Positions 1 through 11,765 of a stretch of 64,000 nt of DNA are shown piece after piece. Position 1 is the first letter of the stretch, and every line of letters begins with the position of its first letter. The translations under genes and the position numbers were made by a program. Source of the stretch: Pachyseris speciosa. Taxonomy: Eukaryota; Cnidaria; Anthozoa; Scleractinia; Pachyseridae. The stretch spans positions 1,027,501-1,091,500 of the forward strand of contig JAEMWC010000031.1 of assembly GCA_016490735.1 (NCBI GenBank), in the 5' to 3' direction. The notes below the pieces were generated by a model that worked only from the letters and a program-made list of their open reading frames with translations, had not been told where the DNA came from and ran no database searches.

Positions 1-33
1 TAACTTGGCTAATTTGCATATTTAAAAAACTTC

Positions 34-80
<47 letters not shown>

Positions 81-1007
81 CTTCTTCTCGTACAGATGAC
101 CTGTTTTTATTTTTTTCTGAAGCATCTCAGCGGTCTGGAATCCTAAATCCTTGAATCTGATTGGCTGATAGCGCGCACAGCAGCGGTCCGGATTTTCCCA
201 TCTGGACCCCAAGTATGGACTGCTGCCAACTTTGAAGCAAACTTGGAAGCGAGCGAGAATTTTCATCAAAGTGAAATCACAAAAATGGTGTGATGTTTTA
301 TATTAACCATGAATGGTTGTTAAGTGGATCAAGAAACAAGTGGTGAGATTAAAATCGTTGCAATTTCTGAAAAAGGCGAGTACACTCAACTGAGTACACA
401 TCCAAATTTAATTTCAAAGTTGTAGGTTAGCTTACTGCCATTTATTACCATAAGTTGGGCGCTGTGAACGCCATTTTGGGTTGTCATTCTTTGTTTTCTC
501 TTGCATTTTGTTGTCATGACATTCCATCTCTGTAGCCGGTGTTGTACAGTCAAATTATTTTGCACTTGCTGTTAGTAGTTTTAATTTACAAGCTTTAACA
601 TATTTTACTGCATTTAATCGGTTTCTTTGCTTTGCATTTTACACTTTTTCAATTCTTAAATCGATGTTTTGTTAAGTTTAATTCAAGAAGAAACAAGTTT
701 TCTTTTCTCGTTTGAGGCGAAGGTTTCATACTAGAGACACTGTTTTCAGCTGCATATTAAATACTAGCAAACGTTAAAAACTCTGCAAGGTAAACTTACC
801 TCTAATACAGTTCAGGTTTCTGATTCTCTGTGAAGATTTCGAGGAACAATTTTTGCCACGGTAAGGCGAAAAATTTGAAAACTTTTCAGTAGTATTTTGT
901 TTTTCATCAACTAAACGTCAATGCAAATTTGAGCATAGTAAACAGAGTTTGCCGGTCGTAGATTGATTATCCCGCCTATAAACCAGATTTTCCACACAAA
1001 AAATAGA
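1..1007. other. Non-coding stretch, nothing recognised
   Basis: I see AT-rich sequence with no convincing coding frame, splice-bordered exon or repeat boundary. The short minus-strand open frame near 9-269 has no family resemblance. Confidence 0.4.
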
Positions 1008-1126
1008 TGTTATTTGCCGGCCTTGCTTGGTCTGTATTGGGAAAAACTGTGCCCTTGGTCTCGAGAATGGCCTGAGGCCGCTGGCACAGTTTTTCCTAAT
1101 ACGAACCTCCCGGCTGGCAAATAACA
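1008..1126. repeat. Short palindromic MITE-like repeat
   Basis: The ends are inverted copies: TGTTATTTGCCGGCC at 1008-1022 and GGCTGGCAAATAACA at 1112-1126. Inside, GGGAAAAACTGTGCC is echoed inverted as GGCACAGTTTTTCC, so the whole unit can fold into an imperfect hairpin. The open frame that crosses it is a by-product. I associate this kind of repeat with coral genomes, but family naming needs a repeat library. Confidence 0.6.
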
Positions 1127-1827
1127 TAGATATAAATTATTTTAAAATGGCTTAGATAGGAAGGATGCATAGTAGCACTTTAAAATACCTTTTAAAAAGC
1201 TTATCTTTAATTGATTTCCCTAATTCCTGGGACTGACAACAGTTTCATTGTTAAACCCCCCACAGTTAAATGAAAATTATGAAATTTGAACAATTGTTAA
1301 ACCATGCAGCCAGTTATAGAGGGAAGTCTGAGCTGAGTCACATGGAAAGGTTCACTTTCCCATGAGCTGTGCATGGATTAAATGTTAAGAAAGCCATCAA
1401 TTGGAGAAAAACGTGTTGCTAAATGAGAGTTTAACAACCCCATGGACAAACACGATGTGCAAGTAACGAAGGGCAGCGAAATGGTCGGCCATTTGCCTTG
1501 CGAGTTGTCCAAAATAGCATGGTATTTTCTCGCACATGTTGGACAGATCAGCAGCTTTGCGGAGATATGGAGATTTCATGTCAGTTAGAGTTTAGCTGCT
1601 CGAGTGAAGTGCAAATGTAATGCTTGAAAGAACCAAATAGCGAGCAAGATTCAGGTTTAGAATGTGACGGTACAAACGGCTCCTTTAGGAGCCACCATTT
1701 CTACTGAAAGCAATGATCAACAACAGGTTTCAATATGTTTCATCTTTATTTACTGAAGGTTTTTAGTGCTATCTGTGACCCCACACAAACCAGTTTACTC
1801 CCTCTGAAAGCAATGGTTTTGTATATG
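1127..1827. other. Non-coding stretch, nothing recognised
   Basis: No supported gene or repeat boundary. It leads directly into the LINE remnant that begins near 1828. Confidence 0.35.
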
Positions 1828-1942
1828 GTCTCTATTGTATGGACTACCCAAATTTTTGATAGATTGCGTACAAAATGTCCATAATGCTGTGGCTCGCATT
1901 ATTACTCACACTAGGAAGTATGATCACATCAAGCCTGTCCTA

Positions 1943-2509
1943 AAGTGCAAATGAATCGAAAATTAACTACCATTTATTTTTACGCTTTTAGATAGCTTAT
2001 AATCCCTATAATAATTATAAATTCATTTTCAGTCATTTCCCTCCTTTTTGTGACAAGGATTCACCATTTGTGGGAGTTCAAAAATTCCCGCCGTGGCCTG
2101 AAATTTGAGACATTTTGCGCGGGGCCAAAAGATCTCTGTGACGTCATTCATGTGTAATGCTCAAGTGTGAAACATATCTGAGAAGGCGAAAAGCTTAAAC
2201 CTGGGAAGTTTTGCGCAGCTGGCGGCCCTGGTAGTGAATCTTGGTAGTTCTCCGACATTTTTATTCCACAGAAATCACTAAAAACAAAGTGATGCACTCA
2301 ACTGATTACACACAAATGATGTCATGACTGTTCACCAGACCCCAGGTCTTTGTCTAGAATTTTAGTGAGAAGGGCCCAACTTTCACTGCATTTTAAAATA
2401 AGTTCCTGCTACTTTTAGTGAATTATTTTCCTCTCAAAATGTTTCTCAAAACACCAATGTTCATATTAGAGAAAAAAACTGGCTTTCAAATTTCGAGTCA
2501 TATGCACTT
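1943..2509. mobile_element. TA-flanked MITE (Tc1/mariner-type target) inside the LINE
   Basis: A 567-bp insertion starts AAGTGCAAATGAATCGAAA and ends with the imperfect inverse of this (TTTCGAGTCATATGCACTT). TA lies on both sides, at 1941-1942 and 2510-2511. Dropping the element and one TA rejoins the LINE frame exactly at the P-V-L-K-Q-L codons, which fixes the borders. No transposase is encoded, so it is a non-autonomous element. The TA duplication suggests mobilisation by a Tc1/mariner-type transposase; this is inference. Confidence 0.7.
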
Positions 2510-3244
2510 TAAAACAGCTACACTGGCTTCCAGTTAGCCAGCGTATTAATAACAAGATATTACTTCTGACCTATAAAACGGTTAACGGCCAGGCCCCTAG
2601 CTACATTACTGAACTACTAGAGCCCTATGCACCAACCAGGAATTAGAGATCTTCCTCTAAAAACCTACTGAAAGTACTACCTGTCAAACTACAGTTAGGT
2701 GTACCGCCTGGAACAATCGACCCATTGGGACGTGGTCGTGCCTCGTCTTTCCCGTGTGGTCTGACCTTGCGTCTGCGCGGTGCCGGTCAAACGGTAAAAC
2801 CGAGGTAAAGACGAGTGCGACTGAAATGGACGATTGCCACGGTAAAAAAAGATGTGGTAATACCTCGGCAAATAACAGTAGTGAATAATTTCTGTGAAGA
2901 ATAATTTTCACGTTAATTATTTACATGTAAAACGCGTCAAACACGGCAAGCAGAAACCTATAAGCATTAACCCATGTTGAACACAGTTGTGCGATCTCTC
3001 AAGCGAAAACCTAAATTATAAACAAACCGGTTTCCTTCCCTTGAAAGGGTTTGGATCAGCCATTCAGAAAAGTTCTGCACCGTTAGTAAAAGTTATGCTT
3101 GATCCGCTCTAACGGTTAGTGTTATCTGATCATGACACAATCGAATCGAAAATGAAAGGAGCAATTATAATTATTTTCTTTTGACCGGTGAGGTATTTCT
3201 TGTCTGAAGACGCCCATGTGTGAATGAAATGCCACGACAAGATC

Positions 3245-4805
3245 GGTGAGGGTAAAAGGCGGAATGAGTTTGTGGAATGGCATGTGGCATGACTTGCGGA
3301 ATCGCATAATTATGCGGAATGTAACATATGCAAAATGGCGTGAAGAAATTAATTCAGCTCAAAGAGTTAATTATTCTACAGCCTAACAGAGAATAATCCC
3401 AAGCAAGCTGTTATCTCGGTCACAACTACTCTTCACCGGGCTTACTTTCTTATGAACTCTTGAGGTGATTAAATTTTACCTTGAGTTTTGCTTTTCATAG
3501 GATTAGTCTGTTCGGGAATGATAGTCAATGATATTTGCAGTGTATTTGTGCGAATCATTCACGGCCGGCTGCGAGACAAGCGAGCTTTTGCCATCTTGTC
3601 AATTTCACAGTGTAGGTCAAACTCTTTGACAGTTTTGAAATGGATTAAATAAAATTCTATTTTTCCGGTGTTGATTGTAAGAGATTTAGGAACAGAGCCT
3701 CGTAGAGGCTTTTTCAATTTATGGTTTTCAGAGTTTTACAAGAGTCTCAAATCAGTCGCTGCGCTGCTAATTTGTTGTTATGATATGAATAACTGAACTC
3801 AGTGCTCGCGTTCAAGAGTCGCCTCATCGAAGATCGAGTACCCTATAGCGCCTAGGTACCAGATGTTATAAAATTTCTCGGTCAAATCCAATTTGTTTTC
3901 AGCAACTGTTACTGAGATCAACAACTAGCCCCTTCTCAAGATAATAATTTTACGGCTAATAATCTTGATCTTGTGTATTGGAGCTCGCGAGTGTTAATCG
4001 CGTCTGCCAGCGTAAAACAGTGAATAATCGTAAGCTAGTGTAGTTGCTGATCTCGGTGACAACAAAATTTTGAAAACAAATTGGATTTGACTGAGAAATT
4101 TTTCAGTGTAGAGCACTGCTCTACATAGGACTTGTGCTTTGATAGACTTGATATAAATATTTTACAATTGAACCCGCTTGAAGTGATTTGTCTTGAGGAT
4201 TAGTCAGTTCACAACTGATCATAATATTTTCCTCGTTTGTTGCTTGGTCTTCGAGAGTTCAGTTATTCATATCATAACAACAAAAGCAGCTCGACCGATT
4301 TGAGACGCTTGTAAAATTCTGACAACCATAATAGGCCTCTGCGAGACTCCATTCCTAAATCACTTACAATCGACTCCGGAAAAATAAAATTTTATTTAAT
4401 CCACTTCAAAACTGCCAAAAGAGTTTGACCTACACTGCGAAATTGACAAGATGGCAAAAGCTCGCTTGTCTCGCAGCTGAACGATTCTTTTGTGCATAGC
4501 TTCACAAATATGCTGCAAATATCATTCACGAACAGGCTAATCCTATGAAAGCAAAACTCAAGGCAAATGTAATCACCTCAAGAGTTCATAAGTGTAATGT
4601 TTATACAAAAGCAAGCCCGGTGGCGAGTAGTTGTGACCGAGATCGGCAGCTACACAGCTTGCCTTTGGCTGTTGAATAATTAACTCCTTCAGTTGAATTA
4701 ATTTTTTCGTGCCATTTTGCATACATTACATTCCACATAATTATGCGATTCGGCAAGTCATTCCACATGCCATTCCGCAAACTCATTCCTCCTTTTACCC
4801 TCACC
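3245..4805. repeat. Foldback (long inverted repeat), ~0.7-kb arms
   Basis: GGTGAGGGTAAAAGG at 3245 is mirrored by CCTTTTACCCTCACC at 4791-4805. Mirrored blocks continue inward: CATAATTATGCG; GACAAGATGGCAAAAGC and its inverse near 3590; GAACAGAGCCTCG against CGAGACTCCATTC; TATGATATGAATAACTGAACTC on both sides; and AAATCCAATTTGTTTTCA close to the centre near 4025. The arms are diverged, with indels. A short core carries TAATAATCTTG and GAATAATCG. Large parts align, in the same order and orientation, with the foldback at 55652-59613. Examples are the CATCTTGTCAATTTCAC block, the AGAGCCTCGT block and the CTTGAGGTGAT block. No protein is encoded. Confidence 0.75.
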
Positions 4806-5070
4806 ATAAACAGACGTCTCGAATAATATGATATTAATCCTTTATGGCTTCGTTTACATTCACAAATGTTTAAGCTAAATTTAATCTATTTGTTTAGGTC
4901 GCTTTAGTCTGCACCCAGTTCACAATGGTTGTTTTATTTACCGTTTGGCTACTTTCCGTGTGTAATGTAATGTTGGGTTACCTCTTCGCTTTTAAAACCG
5001 TTCATTGTCAGGCAATCAGTTTGCTTGTAGTTTCCTAGTGGTTATCAATTCAAAGCTTTGTTTATCATTA

Positions 5071-5308
5071 GGCCGTTCAACGAGGCCTTCCAAGGAGTGG
5101 TCTGGTGTCGCTTTGTCGCTCATTTTCAACTCTGTCGCTTGTTTCGTAATGGACAAATTTCGGTTTTGCAAAGAAATCAATTCAAGAGGAATGGAAAGTG
5201 AACTGCTGATGTGGCAATCTTATGCGCGTTTTCTGCCAATCTGCAGAGGCATGTCACTTGTCGCTTCTACCCCTTGGAAGGCCTCTTTAACGAGATAAGT
5301 GACCGGCC
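5071..5308. repeat. Palindromic MITE-like repeat
   Basis: Terminal inverted segments are CGAGGCCTTCCAAGG at 5081-5095 and CCTTGGAAGGCCTC at 5272-5285. Outward, GGCCGTTC at 5071 pairs loosely with GACCGGCC at 5301-5308. A second internal pair, GTCGCTTTGTCGC and its approximate inverse, lies inside. The 97-residue open frame across it has no family resemblance. Confidence 0.5.
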
Positions 5309-5951
5309 CTCTGATATGCGTTCTAAATTCACACTGTTTACATGATTGAGCAGCTCACGCGTTCATGACCACTGTTTCGAAACTTTCAAAAAGATAAATC
5401 TAGCACAGAAACATTCAAGCACGCTCAGTTGTCACCTTTTTGTGACACCTATTTGAACCTGAAAACAAAGGAAACAAAAGGCTATTCAAAGGTGATGCGT
5501 CTTTCTCATTACTGAGGTATTACCTTGTCTAAATCCTGCCGCGGTGGGGCGAAGATTCTCCGCAGTTCCGCCTAGGTAAAGACAAGGCTAGACGTGGGAA
5601 TACCGCGTCAATAATGCGTGGATGCGTGGAGGCCCCGGGGCAAGAACGCAGATTATGGGTCAATAGTTCCAGGCAGTACTGTAGTAGTGTTTCTTTTTTT
5701 GTAGCACCCAGTCTATGGAACTCTCTTCCTGACAATATCAGACAGAGCAGGTCACTACTAAATTTTAGATCTACTTGAATTTTTACTGTTATTATCAGAG
5801 TAATGAGAATTATTTAAGTTTATAACGTTCTTAGCTTCCACCGTAATTGTAAAATATTATTGCTACCCCTGGTTAAAGTTGATTTCTATTGATGTGCTAT
5901 TAATTTAAACTTTTGGATTGCTTGAGGGGAATAGCACTATATAAATAAATA

Positions 5952-5952
5952 A

Positions 5953-5990
<38 letters not shown>
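5952..5990. repeat. (ATT)n microsatellite, LINE 3' tail
   Basis: About a dozen ATT units follow the 3' UTR of the LINE remnant (the sequence just upstream is CACTATATAAATAAATAAATT). The same kind of tail ends the intact LINE at 21563 and the remnant at 49275. Confidence 0.85.
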
Positions 5991-5991
<1 letters not shown>

Positions 5992-5995
5992 ATAT

Positions 5996-8921
5996 ATATG
6001 ATAATTCTTTTTAGCCTCAACATTGAACTTGTGAAGGACTGTAGAACAGTTGAAACATCGTTCAGTCTTCATATCGCTAATTTTTATTTTAAAGTGCTTC
6101 ACAAAACCTTTTATTATCAGAGATTATTATTATTATCAGTATTATTATCAGTATTATTATTATATAAGCCACACCCATGATTTTGAACCTAAAATTTTGA
6201 CAAAAAAATGTGGCCTATACATGAGTTTTTACGGTACTCTTCAAATGTCATTTTCCCACTGGGCCACCAAACTTCTATTTTCACTTACCCAAGAGCAAAA
6301 TGTACTTGCCCCAGGCAATCAGACCTTGGTTTTTTTTCCTACCCTAAAAGAGGCCACAAATGCTCAATTTGGACATTTTTCTCCTTTTTTGGGAAAGGTA
6401 AAATACAATAACTGGATATCATTAAATTATTGAGCTGAACAAACACAGTTCATTGGATTTTGGAATGCAGGGTAAGATGTACCTATAGCAGGGATCCATA
6501 TTAGTTTTTTTTTATCAAAGTTGTCAGCCGGGCAAATATGCCAGATGATGTCCTTGCCCTGGCAAAATTTGCGTACCCTTGTCTTTGGTTCTGATTTGGC
6601 TACCTCAAATTGCAGTACCTTCATGTGGTTTGCAGAGGTCTTATGAATCGTTATAAACTCCAAACAAAATGAAAAACGCATTTTTCTGGGTGATACTACT
6701 GTCTAATTTTGATGCCATATTGTCTTGTAAATTTCGCCAAATGTTATGCCCTCAGTTGCAACTGTTTGCAATGTGGACTTTCCCTTTTTTCCTCATTGGA
6801 GGTGGCAAAACACCTACCAAATATCGCCACATCTTGCGCGAATGCAGTTCTAAAGAAATACCAGCAGTTAACTACAGGAAAATTGAGCCTGCAAACGTTT
6901 CGTGGAAAATACAGCATCATTAAAAAATATGATTTCATTGCAGACGAAAGTTGTATGTTATTCTCTGTTTTCTGAAAGTTTCAATTGAACGAGAAGTGAT
7001 CAGAACGCAGGTACATTGTATGTGATAACTGAAAATGATATGAAAGCTAAGAGAAAACATGTTCTGGTAAAACTTAACTTGTCCAAAGGACAAGTTTTGG
7101 AGTTATTTTACTCGTCCGTATTTTAGTCGTTTCGGACGACCGGACGACTGTGAATATGGAGCCCTGTCATAGGTTAACGGAAATACAGCATTTTTGCAAT
7201 CACACATGCAGTTTTCACCAAAGCTGCTGTAGGAGGTTTATTGAACAAATTTGCCATTGCGATTCCTCTATACCTCATTGTTGAATTAGCAATCATTTTA
7301 TTTGTTACATTTCTATTTCTTTCTTTTCTTACACATGTTTAGTGTTATTATCCTAGACCCCTTTTGTAGCCAGGACAGGTGGCTATCTTTGTTTTGAGAG
7401 CAGTCAGATTTCTGGTGGTGGCTAGTTTACACCTTGTGAGTTCTAAGTTTCTTGAAATTGATGATGGAACAGGACTTGAGAACATTATTCTGGGGTTATA
7501 ACACAGAAAATGGCTTACAAATCATAGTTGAACCCCTGTTGCTGAAACCTGCCTTTTATTCTTGAATTGTCCATGTTTGGTTGATTTGCTTCCCACTAAG
7601 TTTTTGATGTTTCTTGTGTAGGAAAAAGTGTAAGTGTTCAACATCTTCTGTGTACTTACATTTGGTAGCACAGGCTGAATTTCAAGATTTAATTGTGGCT
7701 TTTTTGTCTCTTGAACAGGAAAAATCAATTTCCTTGCTTTTGAAATAGTGCACCTCTAGTAGAAATGAACTACAGTATTGTCAAATTTCGTTCTTTGTTC
7801 TCCTAAACTTTCGAGTGAAATTTTGTGCAATTTTAAGCGAAAAGTTTCACCTTGAAACGGTATTTTGAGTAACATTTTGTGGAAATATCGCACGATAATT
7901 CAGAAGGTCAAACGAAAAATTGCTATTGCAAAAATGCAATAGCGATAGCAAGGTAGTGATTCACATTGCTTCCAATCACACAGCCAAAAGGTCAGTCAGA
8001 ATGCCTGAACGAAACTTATCGTTATCTGACTTGTACATGTTTACTAAGAAATGAATGTCAAAGTTAATAAAACAACAACGGAAAGATCGCCTACCAACTT
8101 GTAGTCAAACACATGTAAGCGAGAAATGTTTGTCATGACAAGAGCGTACATGTATCTAAGCTTATGTGAAAGTCACACAAAATGTAAACAAAACACTTCA
8201 GTCGGCTGTGACAAATAAAGTTGTAATGTTCCTTGACCGTTATCACTCAAATGCTTAATGTGTGGTGCTAAAGAAATGAAAATATAACCTCTGATTAAGA
8301 TTAGCCATGTTCAGTTTCTTAAAGCATTAGAAATATAATGATTAGTAGTAAGTCAGGGTGTGAACAATCGATGAAGTCGATGATCAATGACAATCGATAA
8401 CAATCAATGACAATTGATATCAATTAATTACCTGCTAGGTAATAAGCTGCATAATTTTGCCGTCCGCATCTTGTGAACTGAAGAAAAACTACTAGTTGGC
8501 GCAGTCTATGCCATCGGTGTTTGATAACTTCTGACCGCTTCCCCAGGACGTTTTGGGATCGCTGTGTGGGCGAATTTCATCTGATTTAATGCAAGACCAT
8601 GAGAGATCGAGCTTTGTTGTTGTACCATATGTGATAATTTCACGTCGGTTTACTCTATGTTTGATCGACTGATAAATGCTTCAGATTTCTAACTTGGTCG
8701 CATCTAAATTCTTATTTGCTTGTAACACATCGTATTACTAAAAACAAATCAGCTCCAGCGCTTTGATACGTTTACAAATTCGCGAGAGAAAGAAGCACGC
8801 ATAGGGATTAATTTTACTTGTCGGACAGTTGCTCGATCGTGATTGGCTAGTCAAACAATGGGAAAGGAATGTTGGCTTTGGGTAAGCAGGCGTTAGTGGG
8901 AGGAGGTGAAATACGAGTCCC
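5996..8921. other. Non-coding stretch with minor simple repeats
   Basis: It begins with low-complexity TTATTA runs near 6121-6165. A CTTGTCCAAAGGACAAG palindrome lies near 7079-7095. Near 8370-8430 there is a cluster of imperfect CAATCGAT, CAATGACAAT and CAATTGAT units. The several 60-130-residue open frames show no recognisable domain. Segments with TGTCC and CCAGGCAATCAGACC resemble a block at 16.2-16.45 kb, suggesting another dispersed repeat. Confidence 0.4.
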
Positions 8922-9627
8922 CTAAAAACGACTGCGTGGGAGGCTAAGATTTAGGTGAACCTGCCGATTTGTTATTGAATAGAAGTAGGATTCAAACTGC
9001 CTCCAAAATTGTTTTGAGTAAAAACAGTGAAACATCAGCTGGTAGATGGTTTCGGCTTCTTGTTTACAGAAGGTGCATTTATTGTCTTCAATAAAGCCTA
9101 TCTTAAATAATTTTGCGTTCGCATATAAAATGGAATTCGAAACTTTGTACTGAAAAGCTGTTAGGTTAGGTTCGAAAGTAACAGTGTGTGGGAGACTGTA
9201 AACTTGTATGAGTTGATTCTCTGTAAAGTTGAAGTCACGTTTTAAGTTTGCAGCATGATTAGGTAATTGAGCTTTGGTACTCACTAAGAGCATGTAATAT
9301 TCCTTCGATTTCTTCTTAGTTACATCAAACAAACAATTCGAGTATTTAAAAGAGGGATTTGTTATCACGGGATGGTAGTTTGTGTCTTAGGTCTGATGGT
9401 ACAGAGTGGCGCAGGCCGGTCCACATTAAAATATTGTTTCTGGCAATGTTTCTTGCCACTCTGTTAAAAGATTGAACGTTATCAAGATCAAAAAGAAAGT
9501 CGTTGACACAATGGATTCCGAATGTAGCATACTTTTCATAGAAAACTGGTTTATCGTTAACTCGTATTTCCTGGTTGTTCCAAATTATATAGTGCCAATC
9601 CTTTTCCTCTGCAAACAGAGGAGACAT
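8922..9627 (-). pseudogene. L1-like LINE ORF2 C-terminal fragment
   Basis: Two overlapping minus-strand frames read as the end of an L1-type non-LTR ORF2. The upstream frame (9627-9346) contains WHYIIWNNQEIRVNDKPVFY and GIHCVNDFLFD. The downstream frame (9368-8922) contains a zinc-binding RT tail, CTFCKQEAETIYQLMFHCFYSKQFW, which matches the C-x2-C...H-x-C layout of the zf-RVT domain found after the RT of L1-like elements. A frameshift near 9350 separates them, and the RT and endonuclease are missing. It abuts the gypsy fragment at about 9628 with no gap, so one of them was probably truncated by the other's insertion. Confidence 0.7.
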
Positions 9628-11765
9628 GTTTTCGCTTGTGATGCTTGCTTTGAGCTTCTTGAATGCTTTGCTCTCTTCCGATCCCTATTTGAATTTAGTG
9701 TCTTTGTGTGTTAGCTCCCGCAATGGTGCAGGTAGGGAGGAAAATCTTGGAATGAACTTTGACAAGTATCCTGTCATGCCCAGGAAGCTTCTCACTGCCT
9801 CTTTTGACTCTGGTGGGCTGGCCTCTTAAACAGCTTTAATTTTGTCTGGGTTTGGCTTCAATCCATCTTTAGTGAATTGGTGTCTATAAAACTCATCAAT
9901 CTCTTCAACTCCGAACTGGCATTTGTCGGGTTAAAAGTGATGCCGAAATCTGGTGCTCTTTGCAGGACAGTTTCCAGGGTCTTGTTCTGCTCCTCAAAGT
10001 TTCTTCGGCCTAGCAGGATGTCGTCACACTGGTTAAGGCACTTTGGTATGTCTCCAAATATGCGGTAAATGGCTTTGTCAAAGAGGTCTTGCAGTGACTT
10101 TGCTCCGAAGATCAATTGTTTCGGCCTTAGGTTTCCCCATGGGGTGCTGAAAGTGGCAACTTTTCTGGATTTGGGGTCAAGTAGGAGCTGATGGCAACCT
10201 TGTCTCATGTCCAACTTGGAGAAGACAGTGCAGTCATGGAATTTGTATTTGAAGTCTTCAACTAGGGTTCCTTGGGTTATCCTGTGCCTTTCCATGTACT
10301 GGTTGGGTACCCTGAGGTCTACACTGGCTCTGATCATGTGTAGTTCCAGGTCTTCTTTAGCTGTTCCACAAAACTTTGACTTTGGCTGGACTACTAGTGG
10401 TGAACACCATGTCACTGGCTCTCCTTCTGGAACCTCTTCAAAAATCTCTTCCTCAATGCATTGCTCCAGCCATTTCGTAAGTGGTTCTTACAAAATTAAT
10501 AATAAGTAACTGGTCTTGGCCTCTGAACTAATGGTATAGCCTCTGGCTTGATGCTGAACTTTGCATAAAAATCTTCATCATTCCTGTTATCTTTGATCTT
10601 GCCGATACCTTGAAACATGTGACTAAACTGTTCAGTGATCTTCTTGATTTCAGGGTTGGGGTTGTCTTTTGACATCTGGCATTTCTTCCTGAATTCTGAG
10701 GTCATTTATCCCAGTGAATGAGCCATCCAATCTGATCTCTAACATCCTAAGCTCCTGGAGGGTGTCTTTGCTGGTGAGCGGTGGGGATTTAATCCTACCC
10801 TTGACTACCACGAATCTTGCTGTAGCCCCACAAGTCTTATTTCTTATGGTGGCTGTAAACTCGCCTTTGACAGGTAGCTTGCTCTGAAGAGTTTTCAACT
10901 TTGTTCTGCTTGCTGTTAGTGTAAGCTCTTTTCCTGCTCGCTTTATCAACACTTTGAATTGGTGCTCGTCCATGACATTAATCTCTGCCCCTCTGTCAGG
11001 CTTGACTTCGACACTGACATCTTCTATCTGTATGGTGAGGGTTCTATTCTTGTCATCTGTCTTGACTTTCTTAACTTGCTTTAGGTGTCTCACTGCTTGG
11101 CAGAAAAATTCATCATTAGAGCTTGTTGAGCTGTCTGCTGACTCTTCAGTGGTTCTTCTTCTGTTTTGCATTTCCTGGCTGCTTCTGTTCATGTTTCTGC
11201 TTTCTGTCCTTGCCCCAGGCTCTACATACTGCTGCAAAGTGATTAAACCTCTAGCATTGTTTTCCATAGACAGGGCAGTTCTTACCCGCTGGGTGAGTGC
11301 CAGTCATCCCACAGTAATCACGTGGTCGCTTTTTCTGGTTTTCTGGCCGGTTTCTGCCTGGCTTTTGTCTGTCTCTGTGCTGGCTTAATTTCTTTACATC
11401 TTCGGGAATTTTCATGCCACTTACTTGAAGTGAAGTATCCTCCATCTGTGCAGCTTCGGCAAGGAATTGTGTTAAATTCCATTTCTTGCTTATAGCTTTG
11501 TGTATTAGGGCTCAGTTGTTCGTTGTTTGGATGAGTTGTTTGAGGATTCGGTCTTCGCAAGCCGTTACGAATTCGCATTCGTTGGCTTTCTCTCACACTG
11601 ACATGGTCTCTCCGTGTGTCGGTTTCATTTTCAAGAACAAGTGTCTTGCATAGTGCTTGTTTATCTTTGGTCTTCTTCAATTTTGCATACTCGTCTAACT
11701 CATCAGTTGAGTTGGGGAGACTCTTCTCAAGCCACTCTATTTCTTTCCCGCTGTAGATAATAAGA
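9628..11765 (-). pseudogene. Degenerate Ty3/gypsy gag-protease-RT fragment
   Basis: In minus order, 11765-11251 is gag-like and basic, with a damaged zinc-knuckle-like CGMTGTHPAGKNC. 11267-10650 contains a retropepsin-like domain whose catalytic triplet, expected D-T/S-G, reads D-R-G (VEVKPDRGAEINVM, codon near 10995). 10415-9858 is RT: SPLVV, VDLRVPN, FSKLDMRQGCHQ, FSTPWG, and CDDILL where most family members have Y-x-D-D or similar. From 9857 to 9628 there is the RT-RNase H connection (ESKEAVRSFLGM, YLSKFIPRF, ESKAFKKLKASIT). Frameshifts, an in-frame stop and the lost protease residue make it non-functional. RNase H, integrase and both LTRs are absent. It differs in family from the intact element at 33.8-40.0 kb. 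Confidence 0.75.

Larger units (their letters stand above)
2698..5679. mobile_element. ~3-kb inverted-repeat DNA element inserted in the LINE
   Basis: The left end reads GTACCGCCTGGAACAATCGA from 2701. The right end, read on the minus strand from 5679, is GTACTGCCTGGAACTATTGA. Similarity continues patchily for about 180 bp: GGTAATACCTC occurs near 2861 and inverted near 5515. The element splits the LINE remnant between the PVKL and SFFVAPSLWN codons. No transposase frame is visible. The interior is mostly the foldback at 3245-4805 plus a smaller palindrome at 5071-5308. I could not find a clean target-site duplication, so the outer borders carry a few bases of uncertainty. Confidence 0.55.
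1828..5995 (+). pseudogene. CR1/L2-like LINE 3' remnant, split by two insertions
   Basis: Three plus-strand blocks belong to the C-terminus of one non-LTR reverse transcriptase. Block 1828-1942 reads LLYGLPKF followed by VQNVHNAVARIITHTRKYDHIKPV. Block 2510-2697 reads KQLHWLPVSQRINNKILLLTYKTVNGQAPSYI. Block 5680-5770 reads FFVAPSLWNSLPDNIRQ. These match the order seen in the intact LINE at 17.9-21.5 kb (YGLP, QNAAARL, LHWLP, TYKALN, APSLWN). The 3' end is a short UTR ending in an (ATT)n tail at 5952-5990, typical of these LINEs. An in-frame stop after APTRN and the two interruptions show it is dead. The 5' part, including endonuclease and YADD, is missing, so it is probably a 5'-truncated copy. 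Confidence 0.75.
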
